A DNA stretch of 64,000 nt, taken from assembly GCF_019263705.2 (NCBI RefSeq), contig NZ_JADQDK010000001.1, forward strand, positions 4,960,001 to 5,024,000. The letters run 5' to 3'. A program made the translations under genes and the position numbers. This DNA comes from Pseudonocardia abyssalis. GTDB taxonomy: Bacteria; Actinomycetota; Actinomycetes; Mycobacteriales; Pseudonocardiaceae. Under the pieces are notes generated by a model, which did not search any database, was not told the origin of the DNA, and worked only from the letters and a program-made list of their open reading frames with translations. Shown here piece after piece: positions 54,295-63,647 of the stretch. Position 1 is the first letter of the stretch. Every line of letters begins with the position of its first letter.

Positions 54295-55052
54295 TCCCCG
54301 CCGAGGCACGCCGACGGTTCCGCGACGGCGTCGTCACCCCGACCGCGGGCTGGTGCCCGGGGTTCACGCAGGCCAACCTGATCACCGTTCCGCGCGCGCA
54401 GGCCTGGGACTTCCTGCTGTTCGCCCAGCGCGACCCGAAACCGTGCCCCGTCCTCGACGTCCTGGACGCCGGTGCCGTCGCCGGGCCCCTGCTCGACGGC
54501 GACGTGCGCACCGACCTCCCGCTCTACCGCGTCTACGTCGACGGCGAGCTCGTCGAGGAGGTCGCCGACGTCCGCGGCTGGTGGCGCGAGGACCTCGTCA
54601 GCTTCCTCATCGGCTGCAGCTTCACGTTCGAGCGGGCGCTGGGTGCGGCCGGCGTGCCCGTGCGCCACGTCGAGCAGGACGTCAACGTGCCGATGTACCG
54701 GACGTCGTGGCGCTGCCGGGAGGCCGGAGCGGTCTCGGGCCCGCTGGTGGTCTCGATGCGCTACGTGCCGGGCTCCCTGGTGGAGACCGCGGTGGCCGTG
54801 ACGGCCCGCTACCCGGCCGTCCACGGTGCGCCGGTGCACGTCGGCGACCCCCGTGAGCTGGGGATCGCCGACCTCGACGCCCCCGACCACGGCGACGCCG
54901 TCCGTCCCGAGCCGGGTGACGTGCCGGTGTTCTGGGCGTGCGGGGTGACCCCGCAGGCGGCCGTGGTGGAGTCGCGGCCGCCGCTGGCCGTCGCGCACGC
55001 GCCGGGCCACATGCTGATCACCGACGCGCGCGACGACGACTACCGGGTCTGA
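54291..55052 (+). CDS. DUF1445 putative hydro-lyase
   Basis: 253 residues of the YcsI/DUF1445 family. [38 protein letters not shown] and [10 protein letters not shown] with [11 protein letters not shown] are hallmarks. Relatives include a D-glutamate cyclase, which produces 5-oxoproline, so it would feed the enzyme encoded next to it. ATG 54291 overlaps the pxpBC stop (ATGA). It ends 1 nt from the convergent EamA gene. Confidence 0.9.
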   Translation: MIPAEARRRFRDGVVTPTAGWCPGFTQANLITVPRAQAWDFLLFAQRDPKPCPVLDVLDAGAVAGPLLDGDVRTDLPLYRVYVDGELVEEVADVRGWWREDLVSFLIGCSFTFERALGAAGVPVRHVEQDVNVPMYRTSWRCREAGAVSGPLVVSMRYVPGSLVETAVAVTARYPAVHGAPVHVGDPRELGIADLDAPDHGDAVRPEPGDVPVFWACGVTPQAAVVESRPPLAVAHAPGHMLITDARDDDYRV

Positions 55053-55053
55053 G

Positions 55054-55935
55054 TCACCGCCGCCGCGAGAGACCCACGCCGACCAGGCAGACCAGCCCGC
55101 CGACGAGCGCGAGCCACGGCGGCAGCTCGCCGAGCAGCACCGCGGAGAGCGCGATCGTGATGGGCGGGACGGCGTAGGTGGTGACGCCGAGGCGGCCGGC
55201 GTCCATCCGGGCCAGTGCGTACGCCCACGTCGAGAAGGCCAGCGCGGTGGGGACGACGCCGAGGTAGACGAGCCCGGCCGTGGCGCCCGCCGGGGCCGCG
55301 GCGAGGTCGGTGAGCAGGCCCGGGGTGAACGGCAGGCACGCGACGGCCCCGATCACGCACGCCAGGAACGTCACCTGCAGCGCGGGCAGCCGGCGCAGCA
55401 CCGGCTTCTGCGCGAGCACCCCGACCGCGTACGTCACCGCCGCGACCAGGCACAGGACGACGCCGAGGACGTCGGCGGAGTCGGTGTCCGCCGTCGCCGC
55501 GCCGACCAGCAGGACGCCGCCGAACGCGATCCCGCCGCCGATCAGCAGCCACCGCGGGAACCCCTCCCCGAGCAGCAGCCCTGCGAACAGTGCGATGAGG
55601 ATCGGTCCGACGTTGACCAGCATCGCCGTGGTGCCCGCGTCGATCCGCTGCTCGGCGGCGTTGAGCGCGACGTTGTAGACGGCGAACCAGGCGATCCCGC
55701 ACAGCATGATCAGGCCCCACTCGCGCGCGGTCGGGGCGACCCAGCGGCGGCTCACGAGTACCCCGGCACCCAGGGCGAGCGCCCCGACCAGCAGGCGGCC
55801 CAGCGCGAGCGGCCCCGGCTCGTAGGACGCGCCGACGGCGCGGATCGCGACGAACGCCGACGCCCACGCCAGTACCGTGACGACGACGGCGAGGAGGGCT
55901 CCGGACCGGACGCGGGGGGTGGCGGTGGTGCTCAC
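55054..55935 (-). CDS. EamA/DMT family transporter
   Basis: 293 residues with ten membrane helices in two EamA halves (AWASAFVAIRAVG and AVTYAVGVLAQKP open the halves). The substrate is unknown. GTG 55935 has TAGCGT 7 nt before it. It starts 10 nt after the adenylate cyclase stop but its own promoter suggests separate control. Confidence 0.88.
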   Translation of the reverse strand: MSTTATPRVRSGALLAVVVTVLAWASAFVAIRAVGASYEPGPLALGRLLVGALALGAGVLVSRRWVAPTAREWGLIMLCGIAWFAVYNVALNAAEQRIDAGTTAMLVNVGPILIALFAGLLLGEGFPRWLLIGGGIAFGGVLLVGAATADTDSADVLGVVLCLVAAVTYAVGVLAQKPVLRRLPALQVTFLACVIGAVACLPFTPGLLTDLAAAPAGATAGLVYLGVVPTALAFSTWAYALARMDAGRLGVTTYAVPPITIALSAVLLGELPPWLALVGGLVCLVGVGLSRRR

Positions 55936-55945
55936 CCCGTCGACG

Positions 55946-57493
55946 CTACGACCGGTCGCCCGCGATCTCGCGCGGTTTACCGCCATCGTCCGTCGACATG
56001 CTGCCGAGCGGGGTCGCGAGGCGGGTCACCTCGCCGCGGCCGCGCAGCTCGGTCTCGCCGCCGAGCTCCCAGCGGGCCCGTTCGCCCTCCGCGGCGAGCC
56101 CGACCGCCCGCCCGGCCGCGACGACCCCGCCGGGCACCGACTTGGCCAGCTCGGTCAGCCGCGCGGCCTCGTTCACCGGGTCGCCGATGACGGTGTACTC
56201 GAAGCGCCGCACGTCGCCGACGTTGCCGGCCACCGCGTCGCCCGCGGAGACGCCGATCCCGGCCTCGATCTCCGGCAGCTCCGCGGCGAGACGGGCGCCC
56301 AGCTCGCGGCCCGCGGCGAGCGCCGAGCCGGCGGGGTCCGACACGGCGACGGGTGCGCCGAACACGGCGAGCGCGGCGTCGCCCTGGAACTTGTTGATCC
56401 AGCCGCCGTGCTCCTCCACCACCTCGACGACGACTCCGAAGAACCGGTTGAGCACCCCGACGACCTCCGCGGCCGGGCGCCGCACGGCGAGCTGAGTGGA
56501 CCCCACCAGGTCGACGAACAGCACCGCGACCGACCGCACCTCGCCGCCGAGGCGCACCTCCTGCGCGGCCGCCGCGGCCTCCGCGACGTCGCGCCCGACG
56601 TGGCGGCCGAACAGGTCGCGGATCCGCTCGCGCTCGGTGAGGCCCGCGACCATCGTGTTGAACCCGCTCTGCAGCTGGCCCAGCTCGGTGCCGTCGTAGA
56701 CGGTGACCTCGGCGTCGAACCGCCCGCGCTCGACGCGGCGCATCGCTCGGCGCACCGCGTTCACCGGGTCGGCGACGGCGCGGGCCGACCCGACCGTCGC
56801 GAGGAAGCCGGTGATCAGGGACGTACCGCCCAGCGTCAGCATGATCACCGCGAGCTGCGCGGACGGGATGTCGCCGTGGGCCAGCGCCGACACCGCGGCG
56901 AGCAGCACCCCGACCACCGGCACCGCGGTGCCGAGCGCCCAGAACAGCAGCGACCGCACCACGACGCCGGGCAGCACGCGCCGTCGCGGGGGCTGCCGCG
57001 ACAGCACGCGCCCGGTGGTGCGGCGCAGGATCCGCTCGCTGAGCAGGTAGGCCAGCGCGCAGGTGGTGATGCCGCCGAGCAGGGTGGTCTCGGCGACCGA
57101 CAGCGCGAGGCGCCACGAGTACTGCGCGTTGACCCCGCCGAACAGCAGCACCGCGGTGAGCCACAGGACGCCCTGCACGGTGGTCAGCCGCAGCGGCCCG
57201 TAGAGGACGCGCCGGTGCTCGCGGCGTTGCTCGACCTCCGTGCCCCCGCCGAGCTTCATCCGGAACCGCCTGCCGCCCCACACCGCGCCGATGACGAGGG
57301 CGAGCAGCAGGTAGCAGCCGAACATGATCAGGTTGACGACCCGTGTGCGGTCCGGATCGGCGAGCGGCCCGTTGGGCAGCACCCACGCCGAGAGCACCAG
57401 CACGACACCGGCCCCGATGATGTTGGCGACGACGACGGCGAACAGCAGCGCGACCCGCACGGGCCACGCGACCACCCACCGCCGCCGCGCCAT
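55946..57493 (-). CDS. membrane class III adenylate cyclase
   Basis: 515 residues: six membrane helices (1-230), a HAMP domain (RAMRRVERGRFDAEVTVYD, about 265-315), and a class III cyclase domain (350-500). The catalytic pieces are LFVDLVGSTQLA with the metal Asp, NKFQGDAALAVFGAP with the adenine-selecting Lys, and VIGDPVNEAARLTELA. This matches the Rv1318c-Rv1320c group of mycobacteria. It makes cAMP, relevant to the CRP-type site at 32809. ATG 57493 has CAGACT 6 nt upstream. Confidence 0.9.
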   Translation of the reverse strand: MARRRWVVAWPVRVALLFAVVVANIIGAGVVLVLSAWVLPNGPLADPDRTRVVNLIMFGCYLLLALVIGAVWGGRRFRMKLGGGTEVEQRREHRRVLYGPLRLTTVQGVLWLTAVLLFGGVNAQYSWRLALSVAETTLLGGITTCALAYLLSERILRRTTGRVLSRQPPRRRVLPGVVVRSLLFWALGTAVPVVGVLLAAVSALAHGDIPSAQLAVIMLTLGGTSLITGFLATVGSARAVADPVNAVRRAMRRVERGRFDAEVTVYDGTELGQLQSGFNTMVAGLTERERIRDLFGRHVGRDVAEAAAAAQEVRLGGEVRSVAVLFVDLVGSTQLAVRRPAAEVVGVLNRFFGVVVEVVEEHGGWINKFQGDAALAVFGAPVAVSDPAGSALAAGRELGARLAAELPEIEAGIGVSAGDAVAGNVGDVRRFEYTVIGDPVNEAARLTELAKSVPGGVVAAGRAVGLAAEGERARWELGGETELRGRGEVTRLATPLGSMSTDDGGKPREIAGDRS

Positions 57494-57510
57494 GGCGGGA
57501 GTCTGGCAGG

Positions 57511-58326
57511 TCAGACGGTGATGGCCGCCGTCAGGTGCGGGCCCTTCCGGGACCGGACGTCGACCCCCCAGCCGTCGCCGACGCGCCGCGTCCGCAGTTC
57601 GACGGTCGACGGCAGCAGCAGTGGCCGCCCGAACGCGACGGCCTGCGTCAGCGCGTCCGGCAGGCGCCCCTGCAGTGCGGACATCGAGCGGGCGGCGGTC
57701 CACATGCCGTGCGCGATGGCCCGCGGGAACCCGAACGCCTTCGCACTCAACGGGTGCAGGTGGATCGGGTTGACGTCACCGCTGACGGCGGCGTAGCGGC
57801 GCCCGGTGTCGCCGTCGACCCGCCAGAGCGCCGACGGCGGGCCGTCGGTGATCTCCGGTGGGGACGGCTGCTGCTCACCGGGCTCCGGTGCGTGCGCGCC
57901 CCGGGCCAGGTACGTGCTGCGCCCGTCCCAGACCCGCTCGCCCGCGACGTCCACGGCCGCGACGAGATCGACCTGCGCGCCCTTCGGGTGCCCGACGAAC
58001 CGCTCCGCGTGCACCGCGATCCCCAGCCGCTCGCCCGCGTCGATCCGCCGGTGCACGGTGATCGTGTTCGCGACGTGCACGAGCCCGGGGAGCGGCAGCG
58101 GGAACGAGCGCCCCGCCATCAGCTCCACCTGCAGTGCGAACGCGAGGACGTGCGGGTAGGTCGGCGGCAGGGCGTCGGCGAACCGGAAGCCGCACACCCG
58201 CGCGTAGTCGGCGAGACGGGTGCGGTCGACGTCGACGCTCCGGCGGAGCACGGTGTCGGGCAGCGTCGACGCGCGCGGCCCGACCGCGCCCACGGCGGCC
58301 TTCGCGTACAGCGGCCCCAACGACAT
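57511..58326 (-). CDS. htdX: 3-hydroxyacyl-thioester dehydratase (HtdX-like)
   Basis: 271 residues, a double hot-dog MaoC protein. The C-terminal half holds VSGDVNPIHLHPLSAKAFGFPRAIAHGMW, the active Asp-His region (cited as positions about 185-213). It follows fabG4 by 1 nt in the Rv0241c-Rv0242c-Rv0243 order, which gives dehydration, reduction and thiolysis of fatty acyl chains. Confidence 0.87.
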   Translation of the reverse strand: MSLGPLYAKAAVGAVGPRASTLPDTVLRRSVDVDRTRLADYARVCGFRFADALPPTYPHVLAFALQVELMAGRSFPLPLPGLVHVANTITVHRRIDAGERLGIAVHAERFVGHPKGAQVDLVAAVDVAGERVWDGRSTYLARGAHAPEPGEQQPSPPEITDGPPSALWRVDGDTGRRYAAVSGDVNPIHLHPLSAKAFGFPRAIAHGMWTAARSMSALQGRLPDALTQAVAFGRPLLLPSTVELRTRRVGDGWGVDVRSRKGPHLTAAITV

Positions 58327-58327
58327 C

Positions 58328-59638
58328 TCAGGCCCCGATCAGGCTCTGGCCGCACACGCGCACGACCTGCCCGGTGACGCCGCCGCTCTCCGCGCGGCCC
58401 AGCCAGCCGACGGTCTCCGCGACGTCGACGGGCAGCCCGCCCTGGCGCAGGCTGTTGATCCGCCTGCCCCCCTCGCGGGTGGCGAGCGGCATCTTCGCGG
58501 TCATCGCGGTCTCGATGAACCCGGGGGCGATCGCGTTGACCGTCACGCCCTTCGCCGCGACCTGCGGCGCGAGCGCCCGGACCATCCCGATCACGCCCGC
58601 CTTGCTCGCGGCGTAGTTGGTCTGGCCGCGGTTGCCCGCGATGCCGCTGGTGGAGGCGACGCAGACGATGCGGCCGGTGTCGCCGAGCAGGTCGCTCGCC
58701 AGCAGTGCCGCGTTGATCGTCAGCTGGGCGCGCAGGTTGACCGCGAGGACGGAGTTCCAGCGGTCGGCGTCCATGTTGGCGAGGAGCTTGTCGCGGGTGA
58801 TGCCGGCGTTGTGGACGACGACGTCGACGCGCCCGTGCCGCTCGCGCAGGTGTGCCAGCAGCCGGTCGGCGGCGTCGGTGGCGGTGATGTCGAGCTGCAG
58901 CGCCGTGCCGCCGGTGGCGTTGGCGACGGCGGCGAGCGACTCGCCTGCGGCGGGGATGTCGACCGCGATGATCGTCGCGCCGTCGCGGGCCAGGGTCTCC
59001 GCGATGGCTGCGCCGATCCCGCGCGCCGCCCCGGTGACGACGGCGACCCGTCCGGCCAGCGGACGCTCCTCGTCGGACTCCTCCGGCTGCGCCCCGACCG
59101 GAGCGGCGACGTGCACGACCTGCCCGTCGACGTAGGCGGAGCGCCCGGACAGGAAGAACCGCACCGACGACGCGACGTCGGCGTCGGGCGTCACGACCAG
59201 CAGGTTCGCGGTCGCACCGGCCCGCACCTCCTTGGCCGCGGACCGCACGATCCCGTCGAACGCCTGCGCCACGGCGGCGGCCTCGGGGTCCTCGGACGGC
59301 TCGGGGGCGAGCACCAGCAGCCGCCCGTTCGGGGCGAGCCGCTTCACCGCGGGCGTCAGGAACACCTGGGCGGCGCAGAGGTCGTCGAGCGTGGTCGCGG
59401 CGGTGGCGTCGAGGACGACCGCGGCGACCTTGCCCTCCGCCGTCTCGACGACGCCCGCGTCCTCGAGCAGCGCGCGGATCGGCTCGGCGAACCGGCCGGC
59501 CCCGACCGACCCGACGAGCGCGGGCCCGTCGAGCAGGGGGGCGCCGGGGGTGTGGCGGCGCAGCACCGGGATGCGTGGCACCCCGAGCCGTTGGACGAGC
59601 GGGTTCTGGGACAGGTCGCGGAAGGTGTCGTTGCTCAT
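58328..59638 (-). CDS. fabG4: high-molecular-weight 3-ketoacyl reductase (FabG4)
   Basis: 436 residues. The N-terminal 200 residues are a flavodoxin-like domain without cofactor motif and the C-terminal half a complete SDR with TGAARGIG, NAGITRDKLLANMDADRW and NYAASK. The double domain is the mark of FabG4 (HMwFabG). It sits 1 nt after fadA2 in the operon. Confidence 0.93.
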   Translation of the reverse strand: MSNDTFRDLSQNPLVQRLGVPRIPVLRRHTPGAPLLDGPALVGSVGAGRFAEPIRALLEDAGVVETAEGKVAAVVLDATAATTLDDLCAAQVFLTPAVKRLAPNGRLLVLAPEPSEDPEAAAVAQAFDGIVRSAAKEVRAGATANLLVVTPDADVASSVRFFLSGRSAYVDGQVVHVAAPVGAQPEESDEERPLAGRVAVVTGAARGIGAAIAETLARDGATIIAVDIPAAGESLAAVANATGGTALQLDITATDAADRLLAHLRERHGRVDVVVHNAGITRDKLLANMDADRWNSVLAVNLRAQLTINAALLASDLLGDTGRIVCVASTSGIAGNRGQTNYAASKAGVIGMVRALAPQVAAKGVTVNAIAPGFIETAMTAKMPLATREGGRRINSLRQGGLPVDVAETVGWLGRAESGGVTGQVVRVCGQSLIGA

Positions 59639-59639
59639 G

Positions 59640-60920
59640 TCAGGCCGCCTCGAGGATCGCGACGACGCCCTGGCCGCCCGCTGCGCAGATGGAGATCAGG
59701 CCCCGGCCGGACCCCTTCTCGTGCAGCTGCTTGGCCAGGCTCGCGACGATCCGCCCGCCGGTGGCGGCGAACGGGTGTCCGGTCGCCAGCGACGATCCGT
59801 TGACGTTGAGCTTCGACCGGTCGATCGAGCCCAGCGGCGCGTCGAGGCCGAGCTTCTCCTTCGCGTACGCCGGGTCCTCCCACGCAGCGAGCGTGGCGAG
59901 CACGGTGGACGCGAACGCCTCGTGGATCTCGTAGAAGTCGAAGTCCTGCAGCGTGAGGCCGTTGCGCTCCAGCAGCCGCGGCACGGCGTGGACCGGGGCG
60001 GTGAGCAGGCCATCACCTGCGTGCACGAAGTCGACCGCCGCGGTCTCGGCGTCGACGACGTGCGCGAGCACCGGCAGCTTGTGCTCGGCGGCCCACTCGT
60101 CGGAGCCGAGCAGGACCGCGGACGCGCCGTCGGTGAGCGGGGTGGAGTTGCCGGCGGTCATGGTGCCGTCCGGGCCACCGAAGACCGGCTTGAGCTTCGC
60201 GAGCTTCTCGGCCGTCGAGTCCGCGCGCAGGTTCTGGTCCCGGGTGAGGCCCTGGAACGGTGTCACGAGGTCGTCGAAGAAGCCGCGCTCGTAGGCGGCG
60301 GCGAGGTTGCGGTGGCTGGCCGCGGCGAGCTCGTCCTGCGCCTCGCGGGTGACGTGCCACTCCAGCGCGGTGAGCGCGGCGTGCTCACCCATCGACAGCC
60401 CGGTGCGCGGCTCGGCGTTGCGCGGGATCTCCGGCACGACCTGGCCGGGGCGGATCCCGGCGATCGCGCGGAGGCGGTCGGCGAACGAGCGGGCGCCGTT
60501 GAGCTTCATGAGGACGCGGCGCAGGTCGTCGTTGAGGGCGACTGGGGCGTCGCTGGCGGTGTCGACACCGGCCGCGATGCCGCTCTCGATCTGACCGAGC
60601 GCGATCTTGTTGGCGACGAGGACAGCCGTCTCGAGGCCGGTGCCGCACGCCTGCTGCACGTCGTAGGCGGGGGTGTACGGCGACAGGCGGCTGCCGAGCA
60701 CGGACTCGCGGGTGAGGTCGCGGTCGCGCGAGTGCTTGAGGACCGCGCCCCCCGCCACCTCGCCGATGCGCGCGCCGGCGAGGCCGAAGCGGGCGGCGAG
60801 GCCGTCGAGGGTCGCGGTGAGCATGTCGAGGTTGGTGGCCTGGGCATAGGCCCCGTTCGCACGGGCGAACGGGATGCGGTTGCCCCCGATGACGGCGGCC
60901 TGCCGGGCTGAACGGGTCAT
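59640..60920 (-). CDS. fadA2: acetyl-CoA acetyltransferase FadA2
   Basis: 426 residues of thiolase fold, with VQQACGTGLETA (active Cys), GHPFAATGGRIVASL and SICAAGGQGVVAILE. ATG 60920 has TACCGT 7 nt upstream; a longer form from ATG 60971 would run through that promoter. First gene of fadA2-fabG4-htdX. Confidence 0.93.
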   Translation of the reverse strand: MTRSARQAAVIGGNRIPFARANGAYAQATNLDMLTATLDGLAARFGLAGARIGEVAGGAVLKHSRDRDLTRESVLGSRLSPYTPAYDVQQACGTGLETAVLVANKIALGQIESGIAAGVDTASDAPVALNDDLRRVLMKLNGARSFADRLRAIAGIRPGQVVPEIPRNAEPRTGLSMGEHAALTALEWHVTREAQDELAAASHRNLAAAYERGFFDDLVTPFQGLTRDQNLRADSTAEKLAKLKPVFGGPDGTMTAGNSTPLTDGASAVLLGSDEWAAEHKLPVLAHVVDAETAAVDFVHAGDGLLTAPVHAVPRLLERNGLTLQDFDFYEIHEAFASTVLATLAAWEDPAYAKEKLGLDAPLGSIDRSKLNVNGSSLATGHPFAATGGRIVASLAKQLHEKGSGRGLISICAAGGQGVVAILEAA

Positions 60921-60927
60921 GGTACGA

Positions 60928-61001
60928 ACGGTACCGGGTACTGCCGGTCCCGCATACGTGACGCCCTTCACCTAGTCGATACCGTGAGTACTCGGTACTG
61001 T
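60928..61001. promoter_or_regulatory. divergent fadA2/tetR promoters and twin operators
   Basis: AGTACYCGGTAC occurs twice: minus strand 60931-60942 (AGTACCCGGTAC) and plus strand 60987-60998 (AGTACTCGGTAC). Each overlaps a -10: TACCGT (60928-60933, minus) and TACTGT (60996-61001, plus). The layout is mirror-symmetric, as expected for autoregulation by the TetR protein. Confidence 0.7.
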
Positions 61002-61008
61002 CGGTCCC

Positions 61009-61632
61009 GTGAAGACTGTGCGGGATCGACGGGCCACCCGGTGGGACGCCCACCGGCAGGCGCGGCGCGTCGAGCTCACCGACGCCGCGATCCTGGCGAT
61101 CCGGGCGCACGGCGCGGGCGTCGGCATGGACGACGTCGCGGCGCAGGCGGGCACCAGCAAGACCGTCGTCTACCGGCACTTCGCCGACCGCACCGAGCTC
61201 TACGTGGCGGTCTGCGTCCGCGTGGCGGACGTCCTCCTGGGTCAGGTTCGCGCAGCCATCGACGGCGCTGACGGTCCACACGCGCAGATCGCCGCGGGCA
61301 TCGAGGCGTACCTGCGGCTCATCGAGCACGACCCCGAGGTCTACCGGTTCGTGGTGCACCGCCCGCTGGTCGACCGGTCCCCCGGCGCCGACCCGGTCGC
61401 CGACCTCGTGTCACTGGTCGGCGACCAGGTCGCCGCCGTGGTCGCCGCCCGCACGGGTGACTCCGCGGCCGCGATCCCCTGGGGCCACGGCATCGTCGGG
61501 ATGGTGCGGGCCGCCGCCGACAACTGGCTGGCCCGCCCGACCGGGATGACCCGCTCGCAACTGGCCGCCCACCTCACCGAACTCGCCTGGGCCGGGCTCT
61601 CCGGAGTCACCGCCTCGAAGGAGGACACATGA
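61009..61632 (+). CDS. TetR family transcriptional regulator
   Basis: 207 residues. The DNA-binding helix-turn-helix is DVAAQAGTSKTVVYRHFADRTELYVAV, followed by a helical ligand domain with IEHDPEVYRFVVHRPLVDRS. It probably represses both itself and fadA2-fabG4-htdX. GTG 61009 has TACTGT 7 nt upstream. Its stop overlaps the next gene (ATGA). Confidence 0.9.
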   Translation: MKTVRDRRATRWDAHRQARRVELTDAAILAIRAHGAGVGMDDVAAQAGTSKTVVYRHFADRTELYVAVCVRVADVLLGQVRAAIDGADGPHAQIAAGIEAYLRLIEHDPEVYRFVVHRPLVDRSPGADPVADLVSLVGDQVAAVVAARTGDSAAAIPWGHGIVGMVRAAADNWLARPTGMTRSQLAAHLTELAWAGLSGVTASKEDT

Positions 61633-63548
61633 GTGACCTGCAGACCGTTCTCGACGGCCGCTGGGCCGACGTCCGCAACGACGTCCGGGCCCAGATGGGC
61701 GAGCTGAAGCTGACCCCCGACCCCGACGCGTCCACCGAGCAGTACCGCGCCGAGATCGCCGACGCCGTGCGCACGCTCGCGCGCAGCCGCCGCCCGCACC
61801 AGGGCTTCGACCCGGCCTACGGCGGCGACGGTGACGTCGGCGGCGTCGTCGCGGCGTTCCAGATGCTCGGCCACGGCGACCTGTCGCTGCTGGTCAAGGC
61901 CGGGGTGCAGTGGGGCCTGTTCGGCGGGGCGCTCGCGGCGCTGGGCACGCAGCGCCACCACGACGCGTACCTGCGCGACATGATGGACGGCACCCTGCTC
62001 GGCTGCTTCGCGATGACCGAGACCGGCCACGGCTCCGACGTGCAGCACCTGCGCACCACCGCCACCTACGACGCCGACGCGGGCGAGTTCGTCATCCACA
62101 CCCCGGAGCCGGGCGCGCGCAAGGACTACATCGGCGGCGCCGCCCGCGACGCGACGATGGCGGCGGTGTTCGCACAGCTCGTCACGAGGGGCCCGGACGA
62201 GGTGTCGCAGACGCACGGCGTGCACTGCTTCCTCGTGCCGATCCGCACCGCCGACGGCGACGCGCAGCCCGGAGTCACGATCTCCGACTGCGGCGTGAAG
62301 GCCGGCCTCAACGGCGTCGACAACGGGCGGCTGGTCTTCGACTCCGTCCGCGTGCCCCGCGAGGCGCTGCTCAACCGCTACGCCGACGTCTCCCCCGACG
62401 GCACCTACTCCAGCGACATCACCAACGAGACCCGCCGCTTCTTCACCATGCTCGGCACGCTCGTGCGCGGCCGGATCAGCGTGGCGGGCGGTGCCGCGAG
62501 CGCCGCCGAGAAGGCCCTCACGCTGGCCACCCGCTACGGCGCCACCCGCCGGCAGTTCAGCAACCCGGCCACCGGCGAGGAGGTGGTGGTCCTCGACTAC
62601 CTCGTCCACCAGCGCAAGCTGCTGCCCGCCATCGCCACGTCCTACGCGCTGCACTTCGCCCAGAACGACCTGGTCGGGCAGATGCACGAGCTGCAGAAGC
62701 CCGGCGCCGTCCCGGACGAGGAGCGCCAGCGCGACCTGGAGACCCGCGCCGCGGGGATCAAGGCGATCGGCACCTGGCACGCCACGCGCACCATCCAGAT
62801 GTGCCGCGAGGCGTGCGGCGGTGCCGGCTACCTGGCCGAGAACCTGCTGCCCGCGCTCAAGGCCGACACCGACGTGTTCACCACGTTCGAGGGCGACAAC
62901 ACCGTCCTGCTGCAGCTCGTCGCGAAGACGCTGCTGTCGGACTACGGCCGCCGCGTCGGGCAGCTCGACCTGCGCGGCAAGGTCCGCTTCGGCGCCGACC
63001 TCGTCGCGGGCACGGTGCTGGAGAAGACCGGCGCGCGCTCGGTCCTGCACCGCGGCGACGTCCGCTCGCGCGACTACCAGCGGTGGCTGCTCGCCCAGCG
63101 CGAAGAGCACCTGATCGCGAGCGGCGCACAGCGGATGCGCAAGGCCCTTGCCCCCGGCGCCGACCAGTTCGCGATCTTCAACGGGGCCCAGGACCACCTG
63201 CTCGCCGCCGCCCGCGCGCACGTCGACCGGATCGTGTTCGACGCCTTCGCCGCGGTCGCCGACCAGCACCCGCTGCTCGACCGGGTCCTCGCGCTGCACG
63301 GACTCTCCGTGATCGAGGGTGACCGCGCGTGGTCTGTCGAGCACGGGTACCTGACGGCGGCCCGCACCAAGACCGTCGCGAAGGCGATCAACGCCCTGTG
63401 CGGCGAGCTCCGCCCGCACGCGCGGGAGCTGGTCGACGGCTTCGGCATCCCGCAGAACTGGCTCGACTGCCCCCTCCTCGACGGCGAGCGCACGCAGACG
63501 TCGCCGGCGGACGGACAGCACGCCGACACCCTCACCGCCGTCGGCTGA
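61629..63548 (+). CDS. acyl-CoA oxidase/dehydrogenase family flavoprotein
   Basis: 639 residues, longer than ordinary acyl-CoA dehydrogenases and with the pattern of acyl-CoA oxidases: CFAMTETGHGSDVQHLRTTA, HCFLVPIRTADG, VDNGRLVFDSVRVPREALLNRYADV, MCREACGGAGYLAENLLPAL and TFEGDNTVLLQLVAKTLL with the catalytic Glu. It is not the FadE5 type found next to this cluster in M. tuberculosis. ATG 61629 overlaps the tetR stop after GGAGG. Confidence 0.87.
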   Translation: MSDLQTVLDGRWADVRNDVRAQMGELKLTPDPDASTEQYRAEIADAVRTLARSRRPHQGFDPAYGGDGDVGGVVAAFQMLGHGDLSLLVKAGVQWGLFGGALAALGTQRHHDAYLRDMMDGTLLGCFAMTETGHGSDVQHLRTTATYDADAGEFVIHTPEPGARKDYIGGAARDATMAAVFAQLVTRGPDEVSQTHGVHCFLVPIRTADGDAQPGVTISDCGVKAGLNGVDNGRLVFDSVRVPREALLNRYADVSPDGTYSSDITNETRRFFTMLGTLVRGRISVAGGAASAAEKALTLATRYGATRRQFSNPATGEEVVVLDYLVHQRKLLPAIATSYALHFAQNDLVGQMHELQKPGAVPDEERQRDLETRAAGIKAIGTWHATRTIQMCREACGGAGYLAENLLPALKADTDVFTTFEGDNTVLLQLVAKTLLSDYGRRVGQLDLRGKVRFGADLVAGTVLEKTGARSVLHRGDVRSRDYQRWLLAQREEHLIASGAQRMRKALAPGADQFAIFNGAQDHLLAAARAHVDRIVFDAFAAVADQHPLLDRVLALHGLSVIEGDRAWSVEHGYLTAARTKTVAKAINALCGELRPHARELVDGFGIPQNWLDCPLLDGERTQTSPADGQHADTLTAVG

Positions 63549-63555
63549 CCCCACC

Positions 63556-63613
63556 CGGCGAGTTTGCCGCCCCCACCCGGCGAGTTTGCCGCTGCGGCTC
63601 GGCGAGTTTGCCG
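63556..63613. repeat. three 22-bp tandem repeats with CGGCGAGTTTGCCG core
   Basis: The 14-bp self-complementary-ended word CGGCGAGTTTGCCG occurs at 63556, 63578 and 63600, exactly 22 bp apart. The GCGAGT core and period are shared with the repeats near 17544 and 19194. Confidence 0.88.
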
Positions 63614-63647
63614 ATCTCACCCGGCGGGTGTGCTGACGGGCGATTCC

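Noticed and set aside
61629-63548. FadE5 orthologue
   Set aside because: The motifs and length fit acyl-CoA oxidase-like proteins, not the FadE5 sequence known next to fadA2 in mycobacteria.
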